Assembly: GCA_034003745.1 (NCBI GenBank)
Contig: JAVEYA010000013.1
Span: 1-37,612 of the forward strand
From: JAVEYA01 sp034003745
Lineage (GTDB): Bacteria; Bacillota; Peptococcia; DRI-13; PHAD01
Direction: 5' to 3'
Length of the DNA stretch: 37,612 nucleotides
Positions 8,958 through 16,639 of this stretch are shown piece after piece. The stretch's first letter is position 1; each line of letters starts with the position of its first letter. The notes under the pieces are model-generated. The model made no database searches. It was given only the letters and a program-made list of their open reading frames with translations, and was not told the DNA's origin. The translations under genes and the position numbers were made by a program.

Positions 8958-9929
8958 ATGTCCCACTGGAACGATATTTACGTCAAGCTTGCGGGAAACA
9001 AGCAGGTTGTTATCCTTGTCCATGAAAAGGCGGACGGTGACGCCCTGGGTTCGGCCTTGGCCCTGGCGCTCGCTCTGCAGGACCTGCAGCATACTCCGGA
9101 GATTTGGTATCCCGAGGAGGCGCCCGCCCAATACCATTTCCTGCCGGGCATGGAGATGCTGCGGCAGATTCCGCCCGGACCGCTGCCGGCCAATGTTCCT
9201 GTGATCGCAGTGGATTGCGCCGATCATAAGCGGATCGTCTATCAGCCTTTTTCCGGGAGTCCCTTAATCAATCTCGATCATCATGTTTCCAACGATTATT
9301 TTGGTACATTGAATATTATCGATACTGCCGCGGCCGCGGTAGGGGAACTGATTTGCCGTATTTTCACGGAAGGCGGCGTCAGAATCTCGCCGGCCATGGC
9401 TACTTGCCTGTATGTAGCCATTTCCGCCGATACGGGGTCTTTCACCTACAGTAACACAACCGCGGCAACATTTAGGGCGGCGGCGGATCTGTTGGCCCTG
9501 GGCGCGGATATCAATCTGGTTCGCGAGAACCTGCATGAAAAAAAACCTTACCGGGAACTTTTAATTTACCAGGCGGGCCTGGCGAACTTAGTTTTCAGTC
9601 CGGACAGGAAAATTGTCGGGTGCCTTCTGGATTATGCCACGCTAAAGACCAAAGATATTCTGGGAGCCGATACCGACACGCTGATTGCCATGCTTCGGGC
9701 CACCGAAGGCGTCGAAGCCGCTTTTCTGCTGAAAGAAACCGCTCCGGGAACCATCAAAGGCTCTTTGCGCTCCAAAAGCTATCTGGATGTCAACATAATT
9801 GCGCAAGCCTTTAACGGAGGCGGCCACCCCCGGGCTTCAGGATTCACTCTAAACGGTGAAATTCATGATTTAAAAGAGAAGCTCATGCAAAAAATTGCGA
9901 AAAACCTGACCGGCGGTGAACGCAGATGA
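8958..9929 (+). CDS. nrnA: DHH-family phosphoesterase, NrnA-like (oligoribonuclease/pAp phosphatase)
   Basis: NrnA-type enzymes degrade very short RNA and dephosphorylate 3'-phosphoadenosine 5'-phosphate. The 323-residue protein has the DHH-domain metal motifs: HEKADGDALGSALAL near the N-terminus, VIAVDCADHKR, and LINLDHHVSND (the DHH triad). The C-terminal DHHA1 domain includes GSLRSKSYLDVNIIAQAFNGGGHPRASGF, with the glycine-rich GGGHPRASG substrate loop. It starts 3 bases after rbfA and overlaps truB by ATGA, the common rbfA-nrnA-truB order of Clostridia. Cyclic-dinucleotide (GdpP-like) roles are possible for this superfamily, but the protein lacks the PAS and membrane parts of GdpP. Confidence 0.93.
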   Translation: MSHWNDIYVKLAGNKQVVILVHEKADGDALGSALALALALQDLQHTPEIWYPEEAPAQYHFLPGMEMLRQIPPGPLPANVPVIAVDCADHKRIVYQPFSGSPLINLDHHVSNDYFGTLNIIDTAAAAVGELICRIFTEGGVRISPAMATCLYVAISADTGSFTYSNTTAATFRAAADLLALGADINLVRENLHEKKPYRELLIYQAGLANLVFSPDRKIVGCLLDYATLKTKDILGADTDTLIAMLRATEGVEAAFLLKETAPGTIKGSLRSKSYLDVNIIAQAFNGGGHPRASGFTLNGEIHDLKEKLMQKIAKNLTGGERR

Positions 9930-10834
9930 ATGGTATCATTAATGTTTTAAAACCTCCGGGGATGACTTCACATGATGTCGTTGCCAGACTGCGTCGTCAG
10001 TTTAAGGAAAAAAGAATCGGACACACTGGGACGCTCGATCCGCAGGCAGCAGGGGTCCTGCCGGTATGTGTCGGCCAGGCTACGCGCCTGGCTGATTTAT
10101 TCAGCGCCAAGGATAAGGAATATGTTTGCCGCCTGAAGTTCGGCGTCAGTACAACCACCCAGGACGCATGGGGCGAAGCAATCCTCCGCCGGGACGCTTC
10201 CGGTCTGCGCCGGGCAGATATTGAGGAAGTGCTTCCTCAGCTGCGCGGCGTCATCAAGCAGCAGGTCCCTGCGTACTCGGCGGTTAAAATCAACGGCGTG
10301 CCCTTGTATAAACAGGCTCGGCAAGGCCAGAACGTGGAGGCGGTATTCCGGGAGGTGACCATTTACTCCCTGGAACTGCTGGAGTACCGCGAGACGGAAG
10401 CGCTCCTTCAGGTACATTGCTCCAAAGGCGCCTATATCAGAACACTCTGCCACGATTTGGGGGAACTCCTGGGCAGCGGCGCGCACCTGAACTTCTTGTT
10501 GCGGACCCGGTCGGGAAGCTTTCAGCTAAAGGACAGCTATACCTTAGAAGAGATTGCCGCCGGGAAACCGGGCTATCTGCTGTCTCCGGGACAATGCCTG
10601 GAGGGCATGCTCTTTGTTCCGGCGGGCCGGCCGGAACTGGCGCTGTTATATAACGGCCGCAGCATTGAACTTCCGCCGGAATATGAAAAAATGCAACCTG
10701 ACGGGAGCTTGGCGGCAGTGGTGGACCAGGATAACAATTTGCATGCCCTGGCGGAAATCGTGGAGAGTAACGGAAGGATCATGCTTAAACCTAAAAAAGT
10801 ATTTAAGATGGAGACGCTCTATGCAGATCATTAA
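9926..10834 (+). CDS. truB: tRNA pseudouridine(55) synthase
   Basis: TruB makes pseudouridine 55 in the T loop of tRNAs. The 302-residue protein has MNGIINVLKPPGMTSHDVV, the catalytic motif GHTGTLDPQAAGVLPVCVG with the nucleophile D38, KEYVCRLKFGVSTTTQDAWGE, and PAYSAVKINGVPLYKQAR. A C-terminal region after about residue 215 resembles the PUA-like TruB tail. It starts inside the nrnA stop and overlaps ribF by 14 bases. Confidence 0.96.
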   Translation: MNGIINVLKPPGMTSHDVVARLRRQFKEKRIGHTGTLDPQAAGVLPVCVGQATRLADLFSAKDKEYVCRLKFGVSTTTQDAWGEAILRRDASGLRRADIEEVLPQLRGVIKQQVPAYSAVKINGVPLYKQARQGQNVEAVFREVTIYSLELLEYRETEALLQVHCSKGAYIRTLCHDLGELLGSGAHLNFLLRTRSGSFQLKDSYTLEEIAAGKPGYLLSPGQCLEGMLFVPAGRPELALLYNGRSIELPPEYEKMQPDGSLAAVVDQDNNLHALAEIVESNGRIMLKPKKVFKMETLYADH

Positions 10835-11771
10835 AACCCTCGCAGAAATGAAGCAAATCAAACAGCCTGCCGCCGCAGCCATCGGCAATTTCGACGGCGT
10901 CCATCTCGGTCACCAGGCCTTAATTTCACAATGTGTCGAAGAAAGCCGGCAAAACAACTGGAGTTCCTGTGTGCTGACCTTTTCCCCGCATCCGCTGCAG
11001 GTGATTGCTCCCGGTTCCGGCCTCAAGCTGCTCAATACCCTGGAACAGAAAATCCGGCTGATTGAATCCCTGGGCGTAGATTATCTGCTCCTTTTGCCTT
11101 TCGATACAGCACTGTCCGAAACCCTCCCGGAAGATTTTATTAAAATATACCTGGTGGATCTGCTGAATCTTACGAAGGTCTTTGTCGGCTTTAATTTCTT
11201 TTTCGGCAAAAAAGGCCGGGGGACGTCCGCGCTGCTCCAGGAAAAAGGCCTGGAATACGGCTTTGAGACCGCAGTGATCCAGCCGATACTGCTGGATGAC
11301 GAGGTCGTCAGCAGCAGCCTGGTTCGCGAAATGTACAAATCCGGCCATATGGAAGGAGCCAGGCGGCTCCTGGGTTATTGGCCGGCGCTTGCGGGAAAAG
11401 TCGTGGAAGGCGATGCGCGGGGGCGCAGTATCGGCTTCAGGACGGCGAACCTGGAATTACCCGGGGACTTGCTTTTGCCTGATTTCGGAGTGTATGCAGC
11501 CATAGCGGAAATCGAGGATCCGGATAATCCACAGCCGGTTTCTGCCTGGCCGTCCGTGGTGAATATCGGCGTCCGCCCCACCTTTCATCTGCCCAGACCC
11601 ACTGCCGAAGCGCATTTGTTGGATTTTGACGGGGATTTATATCAAATGAATTTGCGTTTGCACTTAATCCGGAAACTGCGTGCGGAAAAACGCTTCGCCG
11701 ATATGCAGGAACTGGGTGAGCAAATCGCCCGGGATATCCAGACAGCGCGCGCTGTTTTAATGCGTGAATAG
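10821..11771 (+). CDS. ribF: Bifunctional riboflavin kinase / FAD synthetase
   Basis: RibF converts riboflavin to FMN and then FAD. The N-terminal adenylyltransferase half has AIGNFDGVHLGHQALI, FSPHPLQV and VGFNFFFGKKGRG; the C-terminal kinase half starts near GKVVEGDARGRSIGF. I chose ATG 10821 (316 residues) because the longer in-frame reading begins inside truB in the wrong frame and adds a non-family sequence. One unusual residue is visible: the kinase motif normally read GFPTAN is GFRTAN here (codon AGG), so proline is replaced by arginine beside the metal-binding threonine. I cannot say whether kinase activity is affected. It overlaps truB by 14 bases. Confidence 0.95.
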   Translation: MQIIKTLAEMKQIKQPAAAAIGNFDGVHLGHQALISQCVEESRQNNWSSCVLTFSPHPLQVIAPGSGLKLLNTLEQKIRLIESLGVDYLLLLPFDTALSETLPEDFIKIYLVDLLNLTKVFVGFNFFFGKKGRGTSALLQEKGLEYGFETAVIQPILLDDEVVSSSLVREMYKSGHMEGARRLLGYWPALAGKVVEGDARGRSIGFRTANLELPGDLLLPDFGVYAAIAEIEDPDNPQPVSAWPSVVNIGVRPTFHLPRPTAEAHLLDFDGDLYQMNLRLHLIRKLRAEKRFADMQELGEQIARDIQTARAVLMRE

Positions 11772-11789
11772 ATTCTCTTAATCATAAAA

Positions 11790-11834
11790 TTCTCCTTCGC
11801 AAATAAACTTTAGTAAAAGTTTTACGAAGGAGAA
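11790..11834 (+). promoter_or_regulatory. Hairpin burying the ribosome binding site of the small gene pair
   Basis: A perfect 10-base outer stem, TTCTCCTTCG (11790-11799) with CGAAGGAGAA (11825-11834), encloses a 7-base inner stem AAACTTT (11805-11811) with AAAGTTT (11816-11822) and an AGTA loop. The Shine-Dalgarno AAGGAG (11827-11832) is inside the outer stem and 7 bases before the ATG at 11840. No T-tract follows, so a translation switch or RNA stability element is more likely than a terminator. The role is inference. Confidence 0.65.
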
Positions 11835-11839
11835 AGCCT

Positions 11840-12082
11840 ATGCTGGCCGTAGCTAAGGAGCATTACCGCTGCCTGGAGACAGCGCGTCAGATTCAGGAGA
11901 TCTATTACAGCAAGGAATTTTCCGCGTTATATGAAGAATTGCTGCAAATCTACACCAATAATCATATTGCCGAGCCGGAAAAGGAAGCTTTTCAAGATAC
12001 GCTCTACAGCCTGCTGATTCAAAAACAAAATAAAAGAAGAAAACAATCCGCCGCTTTCCTGAAAAGGGAGCCCGGCTTATGA
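11840..12082 (+). CDS. Small helical protein of unknown function, first gene of a coupled pair
   Basis: I do not recognise this 80-residue protein. It appears all-helical, with alternating acidic and basic residues, tyrosines and leucines (LYEELLQIYTNN, DTLYSLLIQKQ), and ends in a basic tail (KQNKRRKQSAAFLKREPG). No signal peptide, membrane segment or cysteine cluster beyond one Cys is visible. The start ATG follows AAGGAG by 7 bases, and that site is held in a strong hairpin. It overlaps the next gene by ATGA, so the two are probably made together. The layout of a small helical protein with a partner of the DUF4258-like type is reminiscent of toxin-antitoxin pairs, but that is a guess. Confidence 0.75.
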   Translation: MLAVAKEHYRCLETARQIQEIYYSKEFSALYEELLQIYTNNHIAEPEKEAFQDTLYSLLIQKQNKRRKQSAAFLKREPGL

Positions 12083-12300
12083 GAGTCATTATCACCGAGC
12101 ATGCCAGGAGACGCTTGCGGGATTTCCGTCAGGACAGAATCAGCACGGCCGATATTGTCCACGCCCTGCGGCAGATGCCCGGGCAGATTCCCAAGGCCAC
12201 CAGGCTCAGGGGTTTTATCAGCCGTTCCGGCCGGGTTTACGACGTCGTGGTGAAAGATATCAATGATGGAAGACTGGTGATTACGATCATAGGCAAATAA
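12079..12300 (+). CDS. Small basic protein, DUF4258-like
   Basis: The 73-residue product reads MRVIITEHARRRLRDFRQDRISTADIVHAL and then a beta-rich half (GFISRSGRVYDVVVKD, RLVITIIGK). The opening pattern of I-T-x-HAR-x-R-x-x-x-R-I-S-x-x-D-I resembles DUF4258 and some RelE/BrnT-like small proteins, which are often toxins or RNA-acting proteins. The match is by eye only. It is highly basic. It is coupled to the upstream gene by an ATGA overlap and is followed by the promoter of rpsO. Function is unknown. Confidence 0.75.
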   Translation: MRVIITEHARRRLRDFRQDRISTADIVHALRQMPGQIPKATRLRGFISRSGRVYDVVVKDINDGRLVITIIGK

Positions 12301-12304
12301 AAAC

Positions 12305-12333
12305 TTGCATTGGCCGGCAGGCTAACGTATAAT
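12305..12333 (+). promoter_or_regulatory. Likely sigma-A promoter of rpsO
   Basis: A perfect -10 TATAAT (12328-12333) lies 17 bases after TTGCAT (12305-12310, which keeps the TTG of the -35). Transcription should start near 12340, giving a leader of about 85 bases that folds as described in the next entry. Confidence 0.65.
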
Positions 12334-12346
12334 ATCACTGTCTGAA

Positions 12347-12401
12347 TTAGCGCAAGCTAGGTTAAACGATTCACCGGCGTTTTACGTGGCCTGCGCCCTA
12401 A
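12347..12401 (+). promoter_or_regulatory. Structured rpsO leader, candidate S15 autoregulatory RNA
   Basis: The leader can fold as one long imperfect hairpin. Pairs are TTAGCGCA (12347-12354) with TGCGC-CC-TAA (12392-12401, two bulged Cs), GCTA (12356-12359) with TGGC (12387-12390, one G-U pair), and GTTAAACG (12361-12368) with CGTTTTAC (12378-12385, 7 of 8), closed by the loop ATTCACCGG. GGAGGT (12409-12414) follows 9 bases before the ATG. S15 is known to repress its own mRNA in several bacteria through different leader RNAs, some using a G-U/G-C motif. This leader is a candidate; I have not matched it to a known class. Confidence 0.45.
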
Positions 12402-12423
12402 TATAATTGGAGGTGTAATTTTT

Positions 12424-12693
12424 ATGGCTATGAACCAGGAAAAGAAAGGCGGTATTATCGAAAAGTATCGCCTGCACGAAAGCGATACCGGCTCGCCGGA
12501 AGTACAGATCGCGATTTTAACGGAAAGAATCAATTATCTGACGGAACATCTCAAACAGCATAACAAAGACCATCATTCCAGACGCGGTCTGTTGATGATG
12601 GTGGGTCAGCGCAGAGGGCTCTTGAATTACCTGAAGGAAAAGGATTTGAACCGGTATCAGAGCATTATCGCCAGCCTCGGCCTCAGAAGATAA
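12424..12693 (+). CDS. rpsO: 30S ribosomal protein S15
   Basis: S15 is a primary 16S rRNA binding protein of the small subunit platform. The 89-residue length is the exact family length, and the conserved ESDTGSPEVQIAILTERINYLTEHLKQH, KDHHSRRGLLMMVGQRR and LLNYLKEKD are present. The start ATG 12424 has GGAGGT 9 bases upstream. It has its own promoter and a terminator 34 bases downstream, although the neighbouring pnp is the usual rpsO partner. Confidence 0.98.
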   Translation: MAMNQEKKGGIIEKYRLHESDTGSPEVQIAILTERINYLTEHLKQHNKDHHSRRGLLMMVGQRRGLLNYLKEKDLNRYQSIIASLGLRR

Positions 12694-12726
12694 GAAGCTG
12701 GACAGCTTAACAGAGTCAAGTTCCTA

Positions 12727-12758
12727 AAGAGCAGCTAAATCCGGCTGCTCTTATTTTA
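12727..12758 (+). terminator. Intrinsic terminator after rpsO
   Basis: AAGAGCAGC (12727-12735) pairs perfectly with GCTGCTCTT (12744-12752) around an 8-base loop, followed by ATTTTAT. This is a clear rho-independent terminator, perhaps partial so that some transcripts reach pnp. Confidence 0.8.
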
Positions 12759-12872
12759 TGGCTGGTATTTTTTGCACACTGTGAAGGAAATAATAAAGGA
12801 ATGTAGAATACATAAGGTTGATATAAAAAATGGAAAGAATTTATGAGAAGACTAGGAGGTTATCTGAATTAC

Positions 12873-15005
12873 ATGGAATATCCGTATCCGGTATTGAAAC
12901 GAGAGCTTACGATTGCTGGACGCCGGTTGATCTTTGAGACAGGCAGGCTTGCAAAACAGGCGGGCGGCGCTGTGCTGATAAGCTATGGCGACACTTGCGT
13001 TTTAACGACGGCGACAAGTTCGGCTGAACCGCGGGAAGGCATCGACTTTTTCCCGCTGACGGTGGATTACGAAGAAAGACTTTATGCGGTTGGTAAGATT
13101 CCCGGAGGTTTTATCAAAAGGGAAGGAAGACCCAGTGAGAAGGCAATTCTTTCCAGCCGGCTGATCGACAGGCCGGTCCGGCCGCTTTTTCCCAAGGGCT
13201 ACCGCAATGACGTACACGTAGTGGCTACAGTGATGTCGGTGGACAAAGACAATATTCCGGACGTCACAGCCATCAACGGAGTTTCCGCCGCGCTGCATCT
13301 TTCGGACATCCCTTTTGGCGGTCCGATTGCCGCCGTAGCGGTGGGTTATATTGACGGAGAACTGACGATCAACCCGACGATTGAACAAAATGAAAAGTCA
13401 CTCCTGCACTTGGTGGTCTGCGGGACTAAAGACGCCGTAATGATGGTGGAGGCTGCAGCGAAAGAAGTTCCGGAGGAAACCTGTCTGGAAGCCATCATGC
13501 TGGGTCATGAGAAAATCAAAGAAATCGTGCAGTTTATCGAAGAATTCCGCCAGGAAGCGTTATCTTTAGGACTGGCTAAAGAAAAGACCGAGCCGAAAGT
13601 CTATAAGATTGCCGCGGAGCTGGAGGACGCGGTCAGAGCGTTTGCGCTCGCGCCGTTGCAGGAAGCCGTCCGCAATGCCAACAAGCTGGAACGCGAAGAA
13701 AATATCAAAAAAGTCAAAGAAACCGCCTTGGAGAAATTCAAGGAAACATATCCTGAGAATATCAAAGATATTAAGTCCGTGCTGGATGCTATCGTTAAAG
13801 AATATGTCCGTAAGCTGATTACGGTGGATAAAATCCGTCCGGACGGCCGCGGCGTGGAGGAAGTGAGACCCATTACCTGTGAGGCGGGGGTCCTGCCGCG
13901 CACACACGGTTCCGGGCTGTTTACCAGAGGACAGACGCAGGTGCTGACCGTGGTGACCCTGGGCGCCGTCGGCGAGGAACAGATTCTGGACGGACTGGGC
14001 GTAGAAGATTCCAAGCGGTATATGCATCATTACAATTTCCCCCCTTTCAGTGTGGGCGAAGCCAGACCCATGCGTGGTCCGGGCCGCCGGGAAATCGGCC
14101 ATGGCGCTTTGGCGGAACGCGCGCTGGAGCCGATGATACCCGGGGAAGAAGAGTTCCCCTATGCCCTGCGCTTGGTTTCGGAAGCTATAGAATCCAACGG
14201 CTCGACCTCGATGGGCAGTGTTTGCGGCTCGACTTTAGCCCTGCTGGATGCCGGCGTGCCGATTAAGGAGCCCGTTTCCGGCGTGGCCATGGGCCTGATC
14301 AAAGACGGCGACTATTACACCATCCTGACCGATATTCAGGGGATGGAAGACGCCCTGGGCGATATGGACTTTAAGGTCGCCGGCACCAAAAACGGCGTCA
14401 CCGCCATCCAAATGGATATTAAAATCGACGGCATTGACCGTTCCATCATGCGTGACGCTTTGGAACAGGCCAGAAAAGGACGGGCCTTTATCCTGGACAA
14501 GATGCTTTCCGTCATCAGCGAGCCTAGAGCAGAGCTGTCCCCGTATGCCCCCAGAATCATCACCTTCGTCATTGATACGGAGAAAATCCGGGAAGTCATC
14601 GGCCCCGGCGGCAAGACCATCAAGAAGATTATTGAGGAGACCGGTGTGAAAATCGATATTGAAGACGATGGGCGCGTCTTTATCGCAGCAGTCGACCCCG
14701 AGGCAGGCAAGAAAGCGGTGCGCATCATCGAAGACCTGACCAGGGACGTGGAAATAGGCAAGATTTACATCGGCAAAGTCCAGCGGATTGTCAACTTCGG
14801 CGCCTTTGTGGAAATCCTGCCCGGCAAGGAAGGCCTGGTCCATATTTCGCATCTGGCGGAAGAACGGGTGGGCAAAGTCGAAGACGTGGTGGCCATCGGC
14901 GATGAAATTCTTGTCAAGGTCATCGAAATAGACCGCCAGGGCAGAATCAACCTCTCCCGTAAAGAAGCCCTGCGCCAGCAAAAGAATTCCACCCAGGAGA
15001 AATAA
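12873..15005 (+). CDS. pnp: Polyribonucleotide nucleotidyltransferase (PNPase)
   Basis: PNPase is the phosphate-dependent 3'-5' exoribonuclease of RNA turnover. There are two RNase PH-like domains (the first opening with AGRRLIFETGRLAKQAGGAVLISYGDT, the second with IRPDGRGVEEVRPITCEAGVLPRTHGSGLFTRGQTQ), a KH domain with GPGGK at 577-581, and a C-terminal S1 domain (VGKVQRIVNFGAFVEILPGKEGLVHISHLA). The second core carries the active-site region DFKVAGTKNGVTAIQMDIKIDG. The start is uncertain: ATG 12873 (710 residues) matches the family N-terminus but lies 12 bases from AGGAGGT (12854-12860), while ATG 12843 has only a weak site. I chose 12873. No clear promoter is seen in the 120 bases after the rpsO terminator. 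Confidence 0.96.
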   Translation: MEYPYPVLKRELTIAGRRLIFETGRLAKQAGGAVLISYGDTCVLTTATSSAEPREGIDFFPLTVDYEERLYAVGKIPGGFIKREGRPSEKAILSSRLIDRPVRPLFPKGYRNDVHVVATVMSVDKDNIPDVTAINGVSAALHLSDIPFGGPIAAVAVGYIDGELTINPTIEQNEKSLLHLVVCGTKDAVMMVEAAAKEVPEETCLEAIMLGHEKIKEIVQFIEEFRQEALSLGLAKEKTEPKVYKIAAELEDAVRAFALAPLQEAVRNANKLEREENIKKVKETALEKFKETYPENIKDIKSVLDAIVKEYVRKLITVDKIRPDGRGVEEVRPITCEAGVLPRTHGSGLFTRGQTQVLTVVTLGAVGEEQILDGLGVEDSKRYMHHYNFPPFSVGEARPMRGPGRREIGHGALAERALEPMIPGEEEFPYALRLVSEAIESNGSTSMGSVCGSTLALLDAGVPIKEPVSGVAMGLIKDGDYYTILTDIQGMEDALGDMDFKVAGTKNGVTAIQMDIKIDGIDRSIMRDALEQARKGRAFILDKMLSVISEPRAELSPYAPRIITFVIDTEKIREVIGPGGKTIKKIIEETGVKIDIEDDGRVFIAAVDPEAGKKAVRIIEDLTRDVEIGKIYIGKVQRIVNFGAFVEILPGKEGLVHISHLAEERVGKVEDVVAIGDEILVKVIEIDRQGRINLSRKEALRQQKNSTQEK

Positions 15006-15015
15006 TAAAAACATG

Positions 15016-15056
15016 AATATCACCCCTGCCGGCATATAGTTTTAGGGGGTGATATT
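15016..15056 (+). promoter_or_regulatory. Hairpin burying the ribosome binding site of the ylxY-like gene
   Basis: AATATCACCCC (15016-15026) pairs perfectly over 11 bases with GGGGTGATATT (15046-15056), with a 19-base loop. The right arm includes most of the Shine-Dalgarno AGGGGGTGAT that serves the TTG start at 15057. It could also act as a weak terminator of pnp, but only two Ts follow the stem. Confidence 0.6.
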
Positions 15057-15761
15057 TTGTTCGTATTGTATATTAAAAAAAGGTATCTGCTCTATGGCGC
15101 GGCCGGGTTGGTGATGCTCCTGGCGCTCCTGGGCTCCTGGATCCAACTGACCAAAGTGGAAGAAGCTCCGGTGGTGAGTCCTATCTATATCGGCAATACC
15201 GTGGATAAAGCGGTGGCTTTGATGGTTAACGTGGACTGGGGAGAAGAGATCATTCCCCAGATGCTGCAGGTTTTCCAAGAGAATGAAATCAAAGCCACTT
15301 TTTTTGTAACCGGAAGATTTGCCAAAAAGTTTCACGAAACGGTGCTCTTAATTGCCGCGGAAGGTCATGAAATCGGCAATCACGGTTATGCCCATCCGCA
15401 TCCGGACAAAATCAGCATAGCGGATAATATCAAGGATATCACTACGACAGAACAAGTGTTTGCAGAACATAATATACCCTTTGCCAAACTGTATGCGCCG
15501 CCCTACGGAGAACATAAGGCGCATGTGTTGGAGGCCGCGGACAGCCTGGGCTACAAGACCATTATGTGGACTGCCGATACGGTTGATTGGCAGAATCCCA
15601 CGCCCGAGACCATCGTCAAAAGGATCATTTCCAAAGCCGACAACGGCGCGCTGGTGCTGATGCATCCCAAAGAATGCACGCTGCAAGCGCTGCCTGCCCT
15701 GATTACGCAATTGCGTCAGCAAGATTTTGCCTTTAAAACCGTAACAGAAATCCTTCAATAA
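15057..15761 (+). CDS. ylxY: Polysaccharide deacetylase family protein (YlxY-like)
   Basis: This is a membrane-anchored carbohydrate esterase family 4 protein in the position of B. subtilis ylxY, directly after pnp. A signal-anchor (about residues 10-28, LLYGAAGLVMLLALLGSW) precedes the NodB domain. Motifs are VNVDWGEE where most family members have TFDDGP, the metal motif GNHGYAHPHP, YAPPYGE (usual RxPPY), and ALVLMHP near the end. The first motif keeps one aspartate but not the usual pair, and the arginine of the third motif is alanine, so catalysis may be altered; YlxY-type proteins are known to diverge here. Start is TTG 15057 with AGGGGGT 6 bases upstream. The biological role of YlxY is not established. 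Confidence 0.88.
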   Translation: MFVLYIKKRYLLYGAAGLVMLLALLGSWIQLTKVEEAPVVSPIYIGNTVDKAVALMVNVDWGEEIIPQMLQVFQENEIKATFFVTGRFAKKFHETVLLIAAEGHEIGNHGYAHPHPDKISIADNIKDITTTEQVFAEHNIPFAKLYAPPYGEHKAHVLEAADSLGYKTIMWTADTVDWQNPTPETIVKRIISKADNGALVLMHPKECTLQALPALITQLRQQDFAFKTVTEILQ

Positions 15762-15820
15762 AAAAATCAAATCAGGCCATACTAAACCTATCAACCAAAC
15801 AGGTGACAGGTGATCATAAA

Positions 15821-16618
15821 GTGAAGAAATTAATTACGGCCTTGCTGATTTTTTTATTTTTTGCTGTTCTACCGCCGGCTGCCTGGGCCCTTCCGGACAT
15901 CCGGGCAAAATCGGCGGTGGTCATCGACGCTGTTACGGGTCTCGTCGTCTACGGTAAGAACCCGGAGACAGTGTTGCCCCCGGCCAGCACGACCAAGATC
16001 ATGTCGGCCCTTCTGGCGATCGAATACGCCGATTTGGACAGGAGGGTGACTGTTTCCGCCAATGCGGCCCAAACCGGGGAATCCTCGTTGAATTTAAAGA
16101 AAGGGGAGACCATTACCGTCCGGAACCTCCTTTATGGCGCTTTGCTTAAATCCGGAAACGACGCTTGCGTCGCTATGGCTGAAGCAGTCGCGCCGAGCGA
16201 GGAAGAGTTTGTCAACCTGATGAATTTGAAGGCCCTGGCGATTGGCGCCGCCCATACCCGTTTTCTTAATACCAACGGCTTGCCCCAGAGCGGACATGCC
16301 GCTACTGCGTATGATCTGGCGCTGATAGCCAGATACGCCTTGCATAATGATATTTTTGCCGAAATTGTCGGTACCCGGGAGTATGCCATTCGTTGGGACG
16401 ACGGCAAACGCGTCAGTTATCTCAAAAATACCAATAAGCTGCTGTGGAATTATATGTACGCCACCGGCGTCAAAACCGGGACCACGGATCTGGCGGGACA
16501 GTGCCTGGTGGCCTCCGCCCATAAAGAACAAAGAGATTTAATTGCGGTAGTGCTCAATTCCCCCAATCGCTTTGGCGAGGCGCAAAAACTTTTGGAATAC
16601 GGTTTTGAAAAAACTTGA
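15821..16618 (+). CDS. D-alanyl-D-alanine carboxypeptidase, short form
   Basis: This is a low-molecular-weight penicillin-binding protein (peptidase S11) that trims the peptidoglycan stem peptide outside the membrane. Motifs are SxxK as S56-T-T-K59 (PASTTKIMSA), SGN (LLKSGNDACVAMA) and KTG (VKTGTTDLAG). A classic signal peptide covers residues 1-23 (cleavage likely after AWA). I chose GTG 15821 because AGGTGAT (15808-15814) is 6 bases upstream and the signal peptide starts cleanly; GTG 15803 is in frame but adds six polar residues. At 265 residues it has only the catalytic domain and lacks the C-terminal domain of DacA/DacF-type enzymes. It sits between ylxY and the M16 protease, a position without such a gene in Bacillus. 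Confidence 0.93.
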   Translation: MKKLITALLIFLFFAVLPPAAWALPDIRAKSAVVIDAVTGLVVYGKNPETVLPPASTTKIMSALLAIEYADLDRRVTVSANAAQTGESSLNLKKGETITVRNLLYGALLKSGNDACVAMAEAVAPSEEEFVNLMNLKALAIGAAHTRFLNTNGLPQSGHAATAYDLALIARYALHNDIFAEIVGTREYAIRWDDGKRVSYLKNTNKLLWNYMYATGVKTGTTDLAGQCLVASAHKEQRDLIAVVLNSPNRFGEAQKLLEYGFEKT

Positions 16619-16639
16619 GTCACATTAAAGGAGTAAAGT

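Noticed and set aside
10554..10820. N-terminal extension of ribF inside truB
   Set aside because: The extra residues are read from truB in another frame and do not match any RibF; ATG 10821 gives the family start.
12778..12842. A promoter for pnp after the rpsO terminator
   Set aside because: TTGATA (12818-12823) with TTATGA at 17 bases and other pairs are poor matches, so no feature is called.
14235..15035. Long antisense ORF of 266 codons over pnp
   Set aside because: It lies entirely opposite a strongly supported gene, has no ribosome site and no recognisable family.
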